This document shows, in pieces, positions 50,921-63,897 of a DNA stretch of 64,000 bases. Position numbers and translations under genes: made by a program. The notes under the pieces are model-generated. The model did no database searches. It worked only from the letters and a program-made list of their open reading frames with translations, and was not told the origin of the DNA. The stretch's first letter is position 1. The number at the start of each line of letters is the position of its first letter. The DNA lies in NCBI RefSeq assembly GCF_015832195.1, contig NC_052027.1:21054688-21118687 (forward strand). The letters are read 5' to 3'. The DNA is from Motacilla alba alba (Eukaryota; Chordata; Aves; Passeriformes; Motacillidae).

Positions 50921-51879
50921 AGGAGGCTGCAGGAGGCACTAGACCTACGCCGAGAGGGGCTAGGGATAGATCCTCAGCCACTACAGCACTTCTTTCTGAC
51001 TCACACAGCTCCCTGCTCCATTTCTGCTGCTTCCTGCTGTCCTCCCTTTATATAGCTGGAACATTTTATATACTACATCTCTGGAATTGAAAGATCTTTC
51101 CTTTTCCCACAGTGTTAATACCCAGGGACTGATACAGCATCCCTCGCTGTCCAGTCAATGAGGTGAAGTCCAGTTCCTTATAGGCAGCAGCATGATGGTA
51201 CCCCCAGCATTGGTAAAGACATGATTAGAGAATAATTCAGCAGCTGCAGAACAATTTTGAATTGATTTTCACTCTCTTTTGGCTTAAAAAAAAAGCAAAA
51301 TAAGCTTAGGGAGTCAGGGAGTAAATTGATGCATTGATTTCATGCACAAGCAGGAAATTGGTAACTACCAATGTTCAAGCAAGCAGATAACACAGTGGAA
51401 AACACAGCTTCACTAACAACTCTAACCTTCTTTAAAGATGCTGAGCCCACCATTCTGGGTGCAGCTCAGCAAGAAGGGCTATGTCCTGTTTGAGCTGCTC
51501 TTCAATAGCAAATGGGAGGCTCTAAATTGGCTTTACAGTAAAACAGCATCCTTAGGAAACCCTCCAAGAAATTCTTGGGGCACACCAAGGGAGTCCCCAA
51601 CACTAATGGATCTTGCAGCTAGGCAGAGTCCCATCTTGCCATGGGATTGCAAACTGATGCCTGAAAATTAGGTAAGAAAACAGTAGTCCATAGTACAGGG
51701 CCTATGGAGCAGGTATTTGTTTAATCGATGCCAGGAGTGAGAGGGATAGCTCTACTACAAACTCACTTGTCCATTCTTTGCACAGTACCATGTAGAGAGC
51801 ATTTTAAGCAGACACCGGTCTGAGAGGCCTGCTTGCACAACCCTGCATGCATGCCTGCTAGCAGTGACACGCTAGCAGA
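50921..51879. other. Non-coding, no gene recognised
   Basis: Composition returns to AT-rich and nothing is recognised. A short frame at 51438-51671 has no known domain. Confidence 0.4.
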
Positions 51880-52190
51880 GATGTGCTGCCCTCGGACAGA
51901 CAATATAAAGACACTTGCCAAGATGTGCCCAAGGAAAAGGGATGTGAAGCAGGATGTTCTAGGGATGTAAAAAAAGATGTTCTACTAACACTTTTGCCAA
52001 AATATGCTACGTGACCAAAGATATGTTAGTTCTTTGCTTTGTAAAAAAATCAAATATATTCCCACGTTGCTGAACCCTGCATTACCATATAAATGTACCC
52101 TCAGATTTGCAATAAACAAGCACTGATCATTACTTCCATGAAGATTGATCTTTGACTCTGGGCCTCCTCTCTCCCCTTCACCCCCTCTCC
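51880..52190 (+). mobile_element. LTR-like sequence
   Basis: An LTR-like signal order is present: TATAAA at 52088-52093, AATAAA at 52111-52116, then a T/CT-rich U5-like tail. The ends and any target-site duplication were not resolved. Confidence 0.45.
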
Positions 52191-52584
52191 CCTCATTTTC
52201 TCCTTTTAGTACTGCATTTTATACTTTTTAACATAATGTGTATATGATACTTTTCTAACCTTCATGTTGCAATGTGTTTTCTAATGACATGATTATGTAA
52301 GCCCCTGTAGCACGTGCGCAGTTTCTGCATGAGGTGATCATCAGGCTCCTGGTGGTTGCTTTGGATGAAGGCTCATAAGTCTTGCTGGGGTTTGAATTTT
52401 TCACTTCTGTTTTCTCTGCAAACTCTGTAAGATTGTCTGCTCAAAGAGCCACTGGTTAGCTTTTGAAGTTAGCATGTTCTGCTAAATTTGCTGATTTTTA
52501 AGAAGTGCTTCATTCACATACCCTGTTCCAAAGTAGCTACACTTTCTGCACAGCTACAGCCTGTGCATGGCTCAAGCATTATCT

Positions 52585-52700
52585 TATCATGAGGAACTCA
52601 ATGTACATTGTGACACAGCACAGCCTCATGGCTCAGCAGACTATTATGACAACCTGAAATCTCATGGATCCAAGCATCTACTTGGACATTGAAAGGTTTA
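52585..52700 (+). repeat. 37-38 bp minisatellite, left fragment
   Basis: It contains 'cattgtgacacagcacagcc' followed by 'tcatgg...ccaag' units like those of the larger array at 53256-53945. It appears to be the same array, cut off by the LTR-like insertion. Confidence 0.7.
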
Positions 52701-52704
52701 AAAG

Positions 52705-53255
52705 CTTTTATGTGCCTAGGCATACTTGGGTAAGAACAAGATACATTGTAGCCAATATAAAACCTGGCAAATACTAGCCACAAGCTAGAGACACAGGATG
52801 AAACTTGACAAGAAATAGGGAACAAAACTTTCAAACAATGAAGTACAAAGCTTGCTAAAACCAGTGAGAAAATTGCTGAAACAGCTAACAAGAGACTGCA
52901 CATGCCTAGAGGAGAAAGGTGAAACAGGCACAGTGATGAAGACATCCAGCCTTCATCAGCAGACCACCAAGGAAGACGCAGCACCTTCCTCAGTGAGAAT
53001 AGGGTGCACTGTGACTGTGTTTTGCATATGCTAACGATAATGATGAGTTCTAAGAAATAGTTTGCATAACCACAACTTTTCTAAAGAAACAATAAATATG
53101 CATGAAGTATAAACATGTATTGTAATCTGCTGTGTAACTTGTGTGTGCGCTGCTAGGAGGAATGATCCCTGTGCACACGGCACACTGAATAAAGCAAATA
53201 CCTGTTTCTTGAACTTTGTCTCAGAAGTATCTCTTGGCCTGGTTTGGGGTGATTC
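52705..53255 (+). mobile_element. LTR-like insertion splitting the minisatellite
   Basis: Non-repeat sequence lies between two parts of the same minisatellite. It starts near 'tgtgcctaggc', has TATAAA at 53108-53113 and AATAAA at 53188-53193, and ends near 'gattcaaca'. This is the pattern of a solo LTR. Exact ends and target duplication were not resolved. No viral genes were seen. Confidence 0.6.
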
Positions 53256-53945
53256 AACATTTCAAAGGCTCGTGCAAGCAAGTGTCCATTGAGAAACAGC
53301 TGGGCCTAATGGAACACAGGACAACATTGTTAGACAGTGGAATCTCATGGAAGCAAGTGTCAGCACTTTTACAGCGCGGCCTCATGGAACCCAGGCACTG
53401 TAATGCAAGGAATCTTGGGGAAAAAAGTTTCCATTTTGAACAGTGCAGGTCCTCATGAAACACAGGTGCCACTTGGATAATGCCAGGGCCCATGGAACTC
53501 AGTGTCCATTGTGACACAGCGCAGCCTCATAGAACTCAGCTGACCATTGTGACCCAATGGAATCTCATGGATTCAAGGCTCTACAATGACCAAGGTGCCT
53601 CTGGGACATCGCCAGGCTTTGTAGAAACAAGGCTCCATTATTGTACACCAAGGCCTCACGGCACCTGGGAGGCCACCGTGTCACAATGGAACCTCATTGA
53701 AGCAAGTGTTCATTGTGACACAGGATGGCATCATGCACCCAGGAGTCCAGTGTGACACAATGCAAGCTCTGCGAATTAAGTGTCAACTGCAAACACAACA
53801 GGGCCTCCTTGAAGCCAGGTGATATTTGCATTTTGCCCTGGCAGGCAGAACTCTGTGTCTATTGTGACATAGCAGAGGCTCATGAACAACAGGAGAGCAC
53901 AGTGACACCAGGGAATCTTGGGGAACCAAGATGGTCTCAATACAA
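53256..53945 (+). repeat. 37-38 bp minisatellite, main array
   Basis: About 18 diverged copies of a unit reading approximately 'catggaacccaagtgtcc' then 'attgtgacacaatggagcct'. Starts measured at 53491, 53528, 53566, 53657, 53695, 53732, 53769 and 53808 give steps of 37-39 bp, with one longer step. Stops occur in all frames, so it is non-coding. Confidence 0.85.
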
Positions 53946-56900
53946 ATTCCCCTAGGAGTAACTCTTGCAAAAAACAAGACTTTCTTTTGTCTTCAGCGGG
54001 CTGGAATATTTAGCTTTGAAAAATCAACTCATTTACAAATGTAACCGCAGGGGCAAGCCACCATTCTTTTCATTAGCCTTTATATGTTTATAACCTTTAG
54101 TAGGGATCCATCCTTGTGACACACCTCACATTTTATAAGAAAAGAGGCATTGTTTAATTGCTTTAATGAAAAAAGTCTTGAATTTACTCTGAATAGAATT
54201 AGGATCCAAAAGAGCAAATATATAAGGAATGCTTAATGTCCCTTCTAACAGCTTCATTTAAGGTCCCAAATTCTCCATCCAAATACTGGCAGATTGGTCA
54301 GAAGAGAAAAGCAATCTTTTTTAATAGTCCTTTGGGAAGACAGGGCTTGCAGGAAATTAGGTACTTTCTGGTCTATTGCCTACATTTCAAGAAAGAATTT
54401 TAAATACTGAATTGACCTATGGAAGATGAAGACATTGTGAATGTGAAAGTCCAGTGCATGGCAGTCTCAGAAAGGAACTCATCAAAGCCCTTGAAATCCC
54501 AACACACAAGTTGTGAGTTGGCAGTGTATGCCAACCAGTTTTTAGCAAACCACAGCAAAATGCAGATGAAAAAACAAGGCCAATAGGTCAGATACAGTAT
54601 GAAGCAGAATTAAAAAAGGAAAGCAGCTGAGAGCAGCAACCCTGTTAAGTGGAATAAGAAATGTCAGTATTCTTATTGACATTAGCAGAAATTTTTAGCA
54701 AGTCTGAAAATTACAAACTAAGCAAAAGAAAAGGGGACTGATGACTAATCTGGGATAGTACTTCCTAACAGGGATTTTCAAAATACACAGATTGTATAAT
54801 CCTTTAATCCAAAGGAAGACATTAAAATGACAGTAAGGAAACTACATCAACTGCTAGAAAGACTCAGGGCAGCATATGTATAGCTGGAAATACCACTGAT
54901 ACACTGAGAAAACTGACACCAATGCAGCAACATTGTACTAAACTCCACAAATGTCCACTGCTTCCTTGCTGTCATCTTATGGCAATAGTTTCGTACCTTC
55001 TTGGTGATTTCTCACGGGCAGCTCCTCACAGCACTGACTTCTTCTTCTTCACACAGCAGCCAACTGAGTCCAGCTCCCTGTTTCCACTTCTCAGTTTACA
55101 GTTTTCTTCTCAACCAGCTAACCCACTGTCTTATAGCACTCTTGTTCTCATTGGTTACAGCTGTGGCCTGTTAACGTCAGGCCTGTTCCTAATCTTTGAT
55201 AATTGGTACAGCTGCAACTCTGCAGGGCTGAGATTACCTTCTGCCCTGCCTTTATTTTCTTACATTCTATCCCTCCACACTGCACTGTCTGGCATTTCAT
55301 TAATGTGCACATAGCAGCTCTGCAACATTCCTACTGATCATCTTCTTGGTATACCACTAGTTTCTTTAGGGCCAAGATTTTAGGTAGACGATCTTACAGA
55401 TATAAATCTATGCCCTTCAAGTGAAACATATTGTGGGGAGAAAATCCTGTCTGAGATGTTCAGTCATTCCATTTTCTAGAAAGACCAAATCAAAATAAAA
55501 GCAAACTATAGGATTGTGCACTTGCTATTACAAAACACCTGCTGGCATCTGAAAATAAACTAGCAGAAAATCAGCATAAATGGCACTTGAGGCAAACAAA
55601 CCTTTGAAGAGAATAATGATGTGATAAATAAAAACAACACATTTCCAGGCTATCGAGGTACTTCAAATGTAAGAAAAGGATTGAGAGCACAGGCTGAACT
55701 AATGGAGAAAGATTAAAAGAATCCCAAGAAAAACATGAGAAAAATTCTGAAAGATAAGGACAACTGACCTGTTTAAACCTTCACAAAATCAGTGACCAGG
55801 GATTTAGATAGACGATTAAATCAAGCAATTTACAGGTGCACCTTTTGCTCCTTTTTCACCTGGCAACATCACAGGGTGAATTGTGACCACGGAGTCAAGA
55901 TGATTTGGATTATGTTTTTAGCTTCATCAGAGAAGTACAGCAGGTGAAGTACCTATTAGTGATGTGATACCCAGGAACACAGATTTGACACATTTCATTC
56001 AAGTCCAATCACAAATAGTAATACTAAGAGGATAGGACTGGCCTCTTTTCATGACGCTCTTCTTGTTTTACAGCCTGCTCTGATCCTGATGAAATCTCTT
56101 AATTAGCTTCTCTCTAAAAAGGAGAAAGTCCAGTTAAATTTCCCTCCCTACTGGTGGAGCTTTGACATTTGGTTTGCTCAGCCTAAAAATGGAACTGGAA
56201 CTAGCAGGAATTGCTGTATTTCAAGTTTCCATCTCAGTTTGATAAAAGCCTACATGGTGTTGACTAAAGAATATTCTGTTTTCCTTAAGACTAAATGCAT
56301 GCAGTTTCATCAAACTTTCTGTAATAAACCCCAGCAATACCAAAGAGTCATAAACAGCAGGAAGAATTATTTCACCATTTAGGGAACCAACCTTCTCACC
56401 TTCTTCTGGAGTAAGCATAATCTGATAGCTGAAGAAACAAACTTGTCAACATAAATCTCCCTACTACTGAGAAGCTGCTAACACAGGAACCACCTAAGCT
56501 CTGTGACTTTCTCCTTTACATTCACTTAGTCAAGCTTAGTAGCCTATATTGGCGATGAAGACAGATGGGGACAACTGACTGGTCGTCAAAATCCAAATTT
56601 ATTCTGGACTACATATGCTTATATACTACTCTAGGAAGGCTAGTAATTTTTTATTACAATGATTGGGTTCATCATCACATAAACAAATGTCTACAATTTT
56701 GCAACATCTCTTGCTTGCAGAAGTTGCTTCAATCTTCTCTCCTGTCTGATCCAATCTTCTTGAAATCTTCAAAGCCCTGTTTGTTCTTGCCAAGGCATCC
56801 TGGTTATCAGATCTCTTATGCTAATCCAGTCCGAAGTACATCAGCCTGAAATTGACTGGGTCAATCAAAGACTAATTCTAACCTAGTCAGGAGGTCTCTA

Positions 56901-57118
56901 AAAAGTCAAAAAATATGGTGTTCTTCTTAGGCAATAAAAATGGGATCAGAACAACCTATCTGGTTACTAGTAACATATCCCTAAAACTTATTCTCTTATA
57001 AAGAACTCTTCCCATTAATCATCATATAGACAGTAACACTATCATTAAAATGGAAGCCCTCTTAGTATCACTACCTGGAAATTTAGTAGTAGACAGCATT
57101 TGTAAATACTTTTAGAAC

Positions 57119-57120
<2 letters not shown>
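53946..57120. other. Non-coding, no gene recognised
   Basis: AT-rich sequence. A 130-codon frame at 54922-55314 lacks any recognisable domain. No RNA gene or named repeat was seen. Confidence 0.45.

Positions 57121-57174
<54 letters not shown>
57121..57174. repeat. (TA)n microsatellite, about 27 units
   Basis: Uninterrupted TA dinucleotides. The same 'tacttttagaacat' sequence stands on both sides, so a short duplication flanks or accompanied the expansion. Confidence 0.95.
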
Positions 57175-57175
<1 letters not shown>

Positions 57176-59853
57176 TTTTAGAACATATATATATGTATAT
57201 GAATTTACATCAGCTTTTAAAAATATATGCCTGAAAAAAACCAGATGTTCTCATTTTCTGTGCATCTTCCTGAGACTCTTCTCCAACAGAGAGAAAATAA
57301 AATAATCACGTTTCCATTCTGCACCAATGCACCTTCTGGAATATGATGATTCTTGTCCAAAGGGGATGTAATGCAGAAAGAAACAGAATTAAGATGACCT
57401 TAGATTCTAGAATGATGGTAGACAGAAACATACTAGGAAGACATGGGTTTTCCAGCAACTGAAACTTTTTGCCGAAATCTATCTTTTCCTCATTTCCCTT
57501 TCTTTCTCGTGCAAAAAAAAAAAAAAAAAGGCCCCAAAACCAAAAACCTCCAAAGAGGCAAAAAAACACCAAACAAACAAACAAACATGCTGAAGTCCTA
57601 AAGTAGCATTCGGCATCACAAACATAAAAAAAAAAAGACAAGGGTTCTCTAATTGGAACTTACTTAAAACAATACATCAAGGACCTAAATCATGCAGAGG
57701 AAAAATTACTTTGATTTTTCCCCCTTTCATACAAAGGCTTTGGCATGCTGGCATGCTTGTCTCTCTCTCTTTCTCTTGCCTATTTTATCTTCCTATGTCT
57801 CTTCCAATCTTCAACTTTGTCTTTTTTGCTTACATGTAAGAAATTTCTGACCAATTGCTTCCCTCACTTATTACAAAGGAAACTAATGTCAAAATAGTGA
57901 ATTTTTCTGTCAAACACGTCTTACTTTCCCACCTGCCCTTAGTAGTAGTTCCAAAAAAGGAAAGGAAAAACAGTCCAGGGAAAATTCAGACTGCTTAACT
58001 AAACTAACTAATGAGCAGAAGCAAAAAGCGAGAGCAAGAGCAAAGCAAAAAGCCAAGCAAGAAGCAAAAGCCGCACTATGCACTGCCCTGTCTCTGTATC
58101 CCGCCAGCCATGGGGAGCAGGCTGATAACAAAACCAAAACAAAACATTCGCTCTTCAGAGCCAGTTTTGAAGGCACATAATATCCAGCATAAACAGAACA
58201 CACAAATGGGGATACAAGCATCATAACGTCACCATAGGACACCCTCTTTCACAATGCATGTGAAAAGAGCTAGAAGGATCTTCAGTCTCTCTCATATACT
58301 TCAGTTCTGGGCTTTGGGGGCCAAGAATTGGCACTTACTACAAAGCTTTGCAATGTCTAATGTAATACTCTTGTAATACATTCAGGGACATCTAGACACC
58401 AAGGTCATGCAAAGAAGTGCAGATGATGCTCTGCAGCACAAACTGGTTTTCAGTTACTTGCTGACAGGCTCTATAATGACACTTACCAAATGTACAGCGA
58501 TCACTAAAAATACCAGCCTACAGGCTTTTGGAACACTACTCAAAGTCTTCTCAGATTAGCATCCTCATATTAGAACGTTTGATGCAAAAAGTAATTGAGA
58601 AAAAGATTATGCAGTTCAAATCCCCCAAAACTGCTGACAGATACACATCAGCCTAAATGTAATCTTGCAAGTACTCTTGCTCTCCACCACCATCTTCAAC
58701 GCTCCCCTTCTCCCGAGGGTATGATACCCTGGAGGAAAATTAAATAATTTGAAATGAGTAGCAGACTTGAGAAAAAGCACTGATTCACAATCAGATTGCA
58801 AGTCTTCTCTACACTCACCTATAATGCTGTATGAATTGAAATAGTGGGATATAGAGATGATTATACACTGCTTACATCTGATTGATAATAGCTTCCATTC
58901 AAAGTCAGGATCCTCACCTTTGTCATTGACTTTTTCATGCTGTGCTGCAAATTGACTAGCAGAGGCATTTTCCTTTCCATTGTCCTCCCAAAGGATTCAT
59001 ACTTAAACCATTGATTCCAGAGCATATCTATTTTCTGTGCAAGCTGAGCACAATGTGAACTAAATATTTCAGAAAATACTTTCAAATGAACAAATTAATG
59101 GAAAAAAATCCCTCAAAACACACACACAAAATAAAATGACAAAAAAATCCCTCCAGAATCACTGAGGCTTGAAGACAAGTCAATTTCAAAAATCAGTTCA
59201 TCACCAAAGCCTAGTGGAACCCTTGCCTACATTTTGAAAAAAGGCTCAGTCTTCAGAGAATTTTAAGTTCTTTCGAAACCTCCCAGACGTTATTGCAAAT
59301 AAAGGACTGAGACTCGAAAGCCCTCAAATGGTAGCTTGCTTGCAAAAAGCCGCTCTTCAGTGTGTTAGGATTGACTAACTTTTTGATACAATTTAATGAG
59401 GACAAAGTTGTTGAAGCAGAAGAAAACTGTGAATTAATTACGACTCAGCTGAGCCAGATACCTGGCTCCATCCCCGAGAGCCAAGCATACACACACACCC
59501 TTCAACAAAATGGCTACACTTTATACCCTTTATACCCAGCCGGGCTGGTCCCTGTCCCCTTTCCCATTGGCTGGGTACTCGGGAACTTACATTCTTTCCT
59601 GACTGCCTACTTTTCTGTCCACTCCCCTCTCATTCCACCCTCGTTCAGTCAAGTCTTCAACCCCGCCCCTTTCCCAGCTCACAGAGTCACCCAACAATCA
59701 GACGAGGAAAACAAAAAATATAAACCAAAACCAACACATATAACCAAAAGCTTTCATTTTTTAACTTAATAATTGTTTGGCTTCAGCAAAATATCTCCTC
59801 ATCTCTCAAAATATCAACTCATAACTCATATAATTTATGTTCCTTCTTGAGGG
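57175..59853. other. Non-coding, no gene recognised
   Basis: AT-rich with low-complexity A-rich patches (for example 57512-57530). A 135-codon frame at 59362-59769 has no recognised domain and was not called. Confidence 0.45.
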
Positions 59854-60683
59854 TGTGAGATACAAAGCTGTGTTTCGTGTCAGGTACATACAGGCAGCAT
59901 GTGTGCTTGTGATTGTGATATGTGTGGAAACTGATCATGGGACAATTAAAGGATGAATTCCAAAAAAATAACTGAGGGAGTAAAGCATGGAAGAAGGCCT
60001 TTGAACTTATCCTTTGTTTGCAATTAACTTTTATAGCATCTGAATTAAAGCTTTAAGGATGTTGCTGCTGGACAGGAACTTTCTGCACGTAGCTAAGCAT
60101 TAAACAGCTTTGCAATAATAACCTTTTGAAGTAGAATTTTATAATATTGCTTGTAGTCAGGAACTTTGAAAATATAAGTTTAGAATATATGTAAAGGAAA
60201 CATGCTTATCTCAACACCTTAGCAAAACAGTAAAAAGCCGCTTGAGAAAGGAAGATGGACATCAACCCAAGGATTGATGGCTTTGACCAAGGGAAGCTGG
60301 ACATCACTGTTACGAGATTTATAGTCTTTGCAATTAAAAGGTGGGCCCACATCTGGAGTCTGGACCGCACCAGCTGGAGGATCTCTTTCTTCTTTCAGAA
60401 GTCGGACCCCACCATCTGGGAATACTCCTTTCTGGGGTACATCCTGAGAACAACTAACTCACAACAGTGTATAGAATTGTGACGTAAAAATTGGGAATAG
60501 AAACTGCTGAGAAAAGCTTATGTGTACCCCTATAAATATCTGTACGCCCCAACCATCGTTGTGCAGCTGGAGGGAAAACTTCCCCCACTGTACCCAGCGC
60601 TGTTTTGCTCATACTTTACCACATTAATTGATAAGTTGTTTGCTGCTTGAATATTGGCCTAGTCAAGCTTCTTATTTATAACA
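59854..60683 (+). mobile_element. Solo ERV LTR, copy B (830 bp)
   Basis: It has the same length and ends as copy A, and its own flanking 4-bp duplication aggg (59850-59853 and 60684-60687). TATAAATA is at 60531-60538. The AATAAA seen in copy A is changed here to a 'gataag' form. The shared 75-codon frame (60255-60482) is intact. No internal viral genes are attached. Confidence 0.92.
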
Positions 60684-62210
60684 AGGGGAAATATCAAATC
60701 CTACATAGATTTACACACCACTGGGACAGTTAAAACAGAACTCCAGGGTAACACAAACCCTGCTGTTCCCATTCAGGACTAAATTAGACCCAGTAAAACA
60801 ACCAATTTCTTATATCTAACATTTCACTACTGTTAATAAATGATCATATCTATAACTTAACACATGGATTGGATTTGGCAGCATGAGCATCTGAAACAGG
60901 CTCTGGGCTTTGTAATGCCACTCTAATGCATTGCCAGAGGTTAATATGAAGAAGAAATCTAGAAAAGCACAGGAAAAATTGCACCCAGTTTCCCTGAAGG
61001 ATACATCCCAAGACATTCGGAATCACTTGTCAGAAAAGTGTATGGAGTTTTCTTGATAGCCCAGCAACTGTTTTTTTTCTTCTTCTTCTTCTTCATATTA
61101 GTCCATATTTTTAGAAACTAGCAAACCTGAGGATTAGTGCATCCTGAAACCACAGACCACTGCGACCAGAAAAAAAGGCTTTAGTAAATTACTAGGAAAG
61201 CAATGTCATTCCTTTTGTGAAAATAGGTGTGATTTGTGCTGACAAAAGTTGAAACAGTGATCAATATTGATACAGTAATTAATATTTGGAGAGAATAAAA
61301 TGGTTAAAAAGTGAAATGCCAGGGGAGGGATCCATTCCCCCCTCCCATCCCCCTTCTCTTGCAGATGTTCAAGACAGGAAAGAGTAAGAGATAAGTATTA
61401 CTAAACTTATCTGGAAAAAAGGGAAAACTTGGGTAGAAATCAGGAACATGTTAATTGTATGAGATTTATTGCTTTAATGTTAGAACATGGCATTGGCTTA
61501 TATAATGTTAGTTTTGGCTCATATTATACCAGCTTGGTGCACATGTGTAATCCAAAGGTGAAATAAAGGACACCTGAGGAAGAGGAGAAGCCTTCCTCAG
61601 GCGACCCCAAAAGAGTGGTGGGACCACCTAAAAGGGATGGTGGCGTATGCGTGATGAAGATGAAGGTGAGGGTGGAGATAGGATTGTGACGAATCAAAAA
61701 TGGGAGGAGATGGTACACAGAATAAAAAGGGGAATTGTAATTTAATGACCTTGTACGTGAGGTGGCAGGGTCCCAAAACCCACGCACCCCGTACCCCGCG
61801 GTAATTTTTGCTTATGCGCTATTATAAGAACCAGATTATACCTCATTTTAACCAAATTGTACTGCCAACATTTTGAGTGTATTCACTTTTATCTATTCTA
61901 AACTATTTCATTAAAATTGCTGCTACATTTAATTCTGTTTGGTTTTTTAATTGTGATTGGATAACTGGGCAAACATAACACTTTCTCTGGAGTTTTCCAT
62001 TTTTTAAGCAAGTCAGTAACATTTGCTTTGTGTTTTGTATATTCTTTTGCACAAAAGGACTCATCTTTTTCATAACCAAAAACATGCACAGAGGAGCATA
62101 TTGGTTCTTGTTATGAAATATTTCAGAGCAAAGGCTAAGTCATACAAGGAGAATGGTAAAAAAAAAGACACTTCTTATAGCTCTCTCAGCTATTCCTAAG
62201 TCCTGGAGTG
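60684..62210. other. Non-coding, no gene recognised
   Basis: AT-rich, with a short TTC run near 61076-61096 and an AATAAA near 61562. No gene was recognised. Confidence 0.4.
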
Positions 62211-62866
62211 TTGTGGTGTGATGTCATGGTTTGCCTCAGATACCCTGGGTTTCTCCCTGAAGATTCCTTCCGCAGGTGTATCAATCACCTCTCCTTTCCC
62301 CACCCCCACCCCTGCCAAGCACTGTCTGTCAATCCTGGAATTCCAGAAGGGTGTCGAGTGATTGGGCAGATTCAAAAGATGCCCTACACCCCTGGGGGGG
62401 GGCATTGGGCCATCCAGATGTCCTTTGTCCCTTGGAACCTCCTCTCCTGTACCTGGTTGGTGATCCCCCGATTCCTTCCCTCCTCCTTGCCCCTGGGTAA
62501 AAGGGTGAGCAAACCACGCGGTCAGCAGTTCTGTTAGAGCTATTGCTACATTCAGAGGCCTGCGAGCCAGGATAAAAACTATGGATTAAAACCCTCCATC
62601 AGAACTGACTCCTTTCCTTTACCTCTCCTTAAAGCTTCTCCGTGAGAGGGAGACCTTAGGAGCAGACCCTCTTTGAGAGGAAAACTCCAGCCACACCACC
62701 AGAGCTCCGGCATGCCTGGACTTGTCCTCACGTGTCCAACTGCAACATCCAGCTAGCCAAGAGTGTCTCTGGGGTGAAACACCTCAGTTGTCGCTTCTTG
62801 GTTCAGACGTAGGGCCAGGCAAGCCAAAGCATGTCCCTTCAGCAATATTGGTAAGCCCCAATACTG
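62211..62866 (+). mobile_element. ERV LTR family X, more complete copy
   Basis: It starts near 'tgtggtgtgatgtcatgg'. It has a TATA-like gataaaaa at 62571, an ATTAAA at 62585-62590, and a downstream region matched in inverted orientation at 15570-15879. Repetition elsewhere in the window plus promoter-like signals support an LTR. The 3' end and target duplication were not resolved. Confidence 0.6.
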
Positions 62867-63379
62867 GAGTGGGTGGCAGGAAATCTGGAACACTAGTGTG
62901 AAGTCAAGTCTGTCCTTAATTCTGTCATGCTGACAAGGCTTTCCCCTCTGGTTCTCCGATGCAAAGAAGAATTTCAAATGGTTGCACTCCAAACACATGC
63001 CCCCATTCACTCCTGCCTGGGATGGACTTCTGACAGCTCAGCTCTTCATCTGGGGGGATGTACAAAATCGCAGGAGCATGACATAAAGCAGAAAGGCAGA
63101 TTGGAAGTCACCTACAATGTGTCAGGCAAGTCTCTGATGTCCCAAAATAGTGAATACAAGAGTGAGACATCAAACAAGATGAGCCCCTACATTGCCCAGC
63201 CCCACTGCCTCTGTCTGGGAAATTTCCATTAAAAACAGCTGTGGATGCCATGGGACAGAGAGAGAGAGAAACGGCAAGCATTTCTCACAGTGGCTTGTGA
63301 GAATTTTGAGGGAGCTGCAAGGACATGATAATTTGTTAAATCTAAATAATTAGCAGGTGGTGTTTTTCTACTTCTTATT
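62867..63379. other. Non-coding, nothing recognised
   Basis: No gene or named repeat was recognised between the two LTR-like blocks. It could be leftover internal sequence of an old retroviral element. Confidence 0.35.
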
Positions 63380-63600
63380 TTTCTCCTTCTCAAGGACAGT
63401 GTGTGAGGAAGATGTTTTTGTTAGTTAGCCAATCAAATAGAATCTATCGTAACACTCTATAAAAACCACGCGGTTCCTTTGAATAAAGGCTTCTTGTTCT
63501 TTTGTACAAGATTGCCTCTGTCTGTTTCTGTGTTCTTCACTGCGCGAGAGCGACAAACAGCCAATCACTCTTCCCTTAGAAACGTGATGGCCAAATCCAA
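63380..63600 (+). mobile_element. LTR-like promoter and poly(A) unit
   Basis: CCAAT at 63429-63433, TATAAAAA at 63458-63465 and AATAAA at 63482-63487, followed by T-rich U5-like sequence, reproduce the compact U3-R-U5 arrangement of an LTR. Boundaries are not resolved. Confidence 0.5.
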
Positions 63601-63857
63601 TTGCCTACTGCATACAACTGGTCCTGGATTCCACTTTCCCTAAACCATGCCTGGGTATTGTCTCTGCTTAACAGGCATAGATTCAAACATGAAGTGCTGG
63701 TACAGCTGGAGTAACTAAGGATATAACCCCACTAGATGACAGCCAGTTACAGGGCATTACCACAAGTCAGAGAAGACTGCTTGCAAGTTGCAAAATAAAT
63801 ACTCAGAAAGTTAATTTAAAGCTGAAATAACTCATGCTAAGCAAATAATACTACATA

Positions 63858-63897
63858 ATTATTTTTATTATTATTGATATTATTATTATTATTATTA
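63858..63897. repeat. (TTA)n microsatellite
   Basis: Imperfect trinucleotide run of about 13 units with one interruption, in otherwise AT-rich non-coding sequence that continues to the window end. Confidence 0.85.

Noticed and set aside
59362..59769. 135-codon frame just left of LTR copy B
   Set aside because: No recognised protein family; the sequence looks like non-coding or old repeat DNA.
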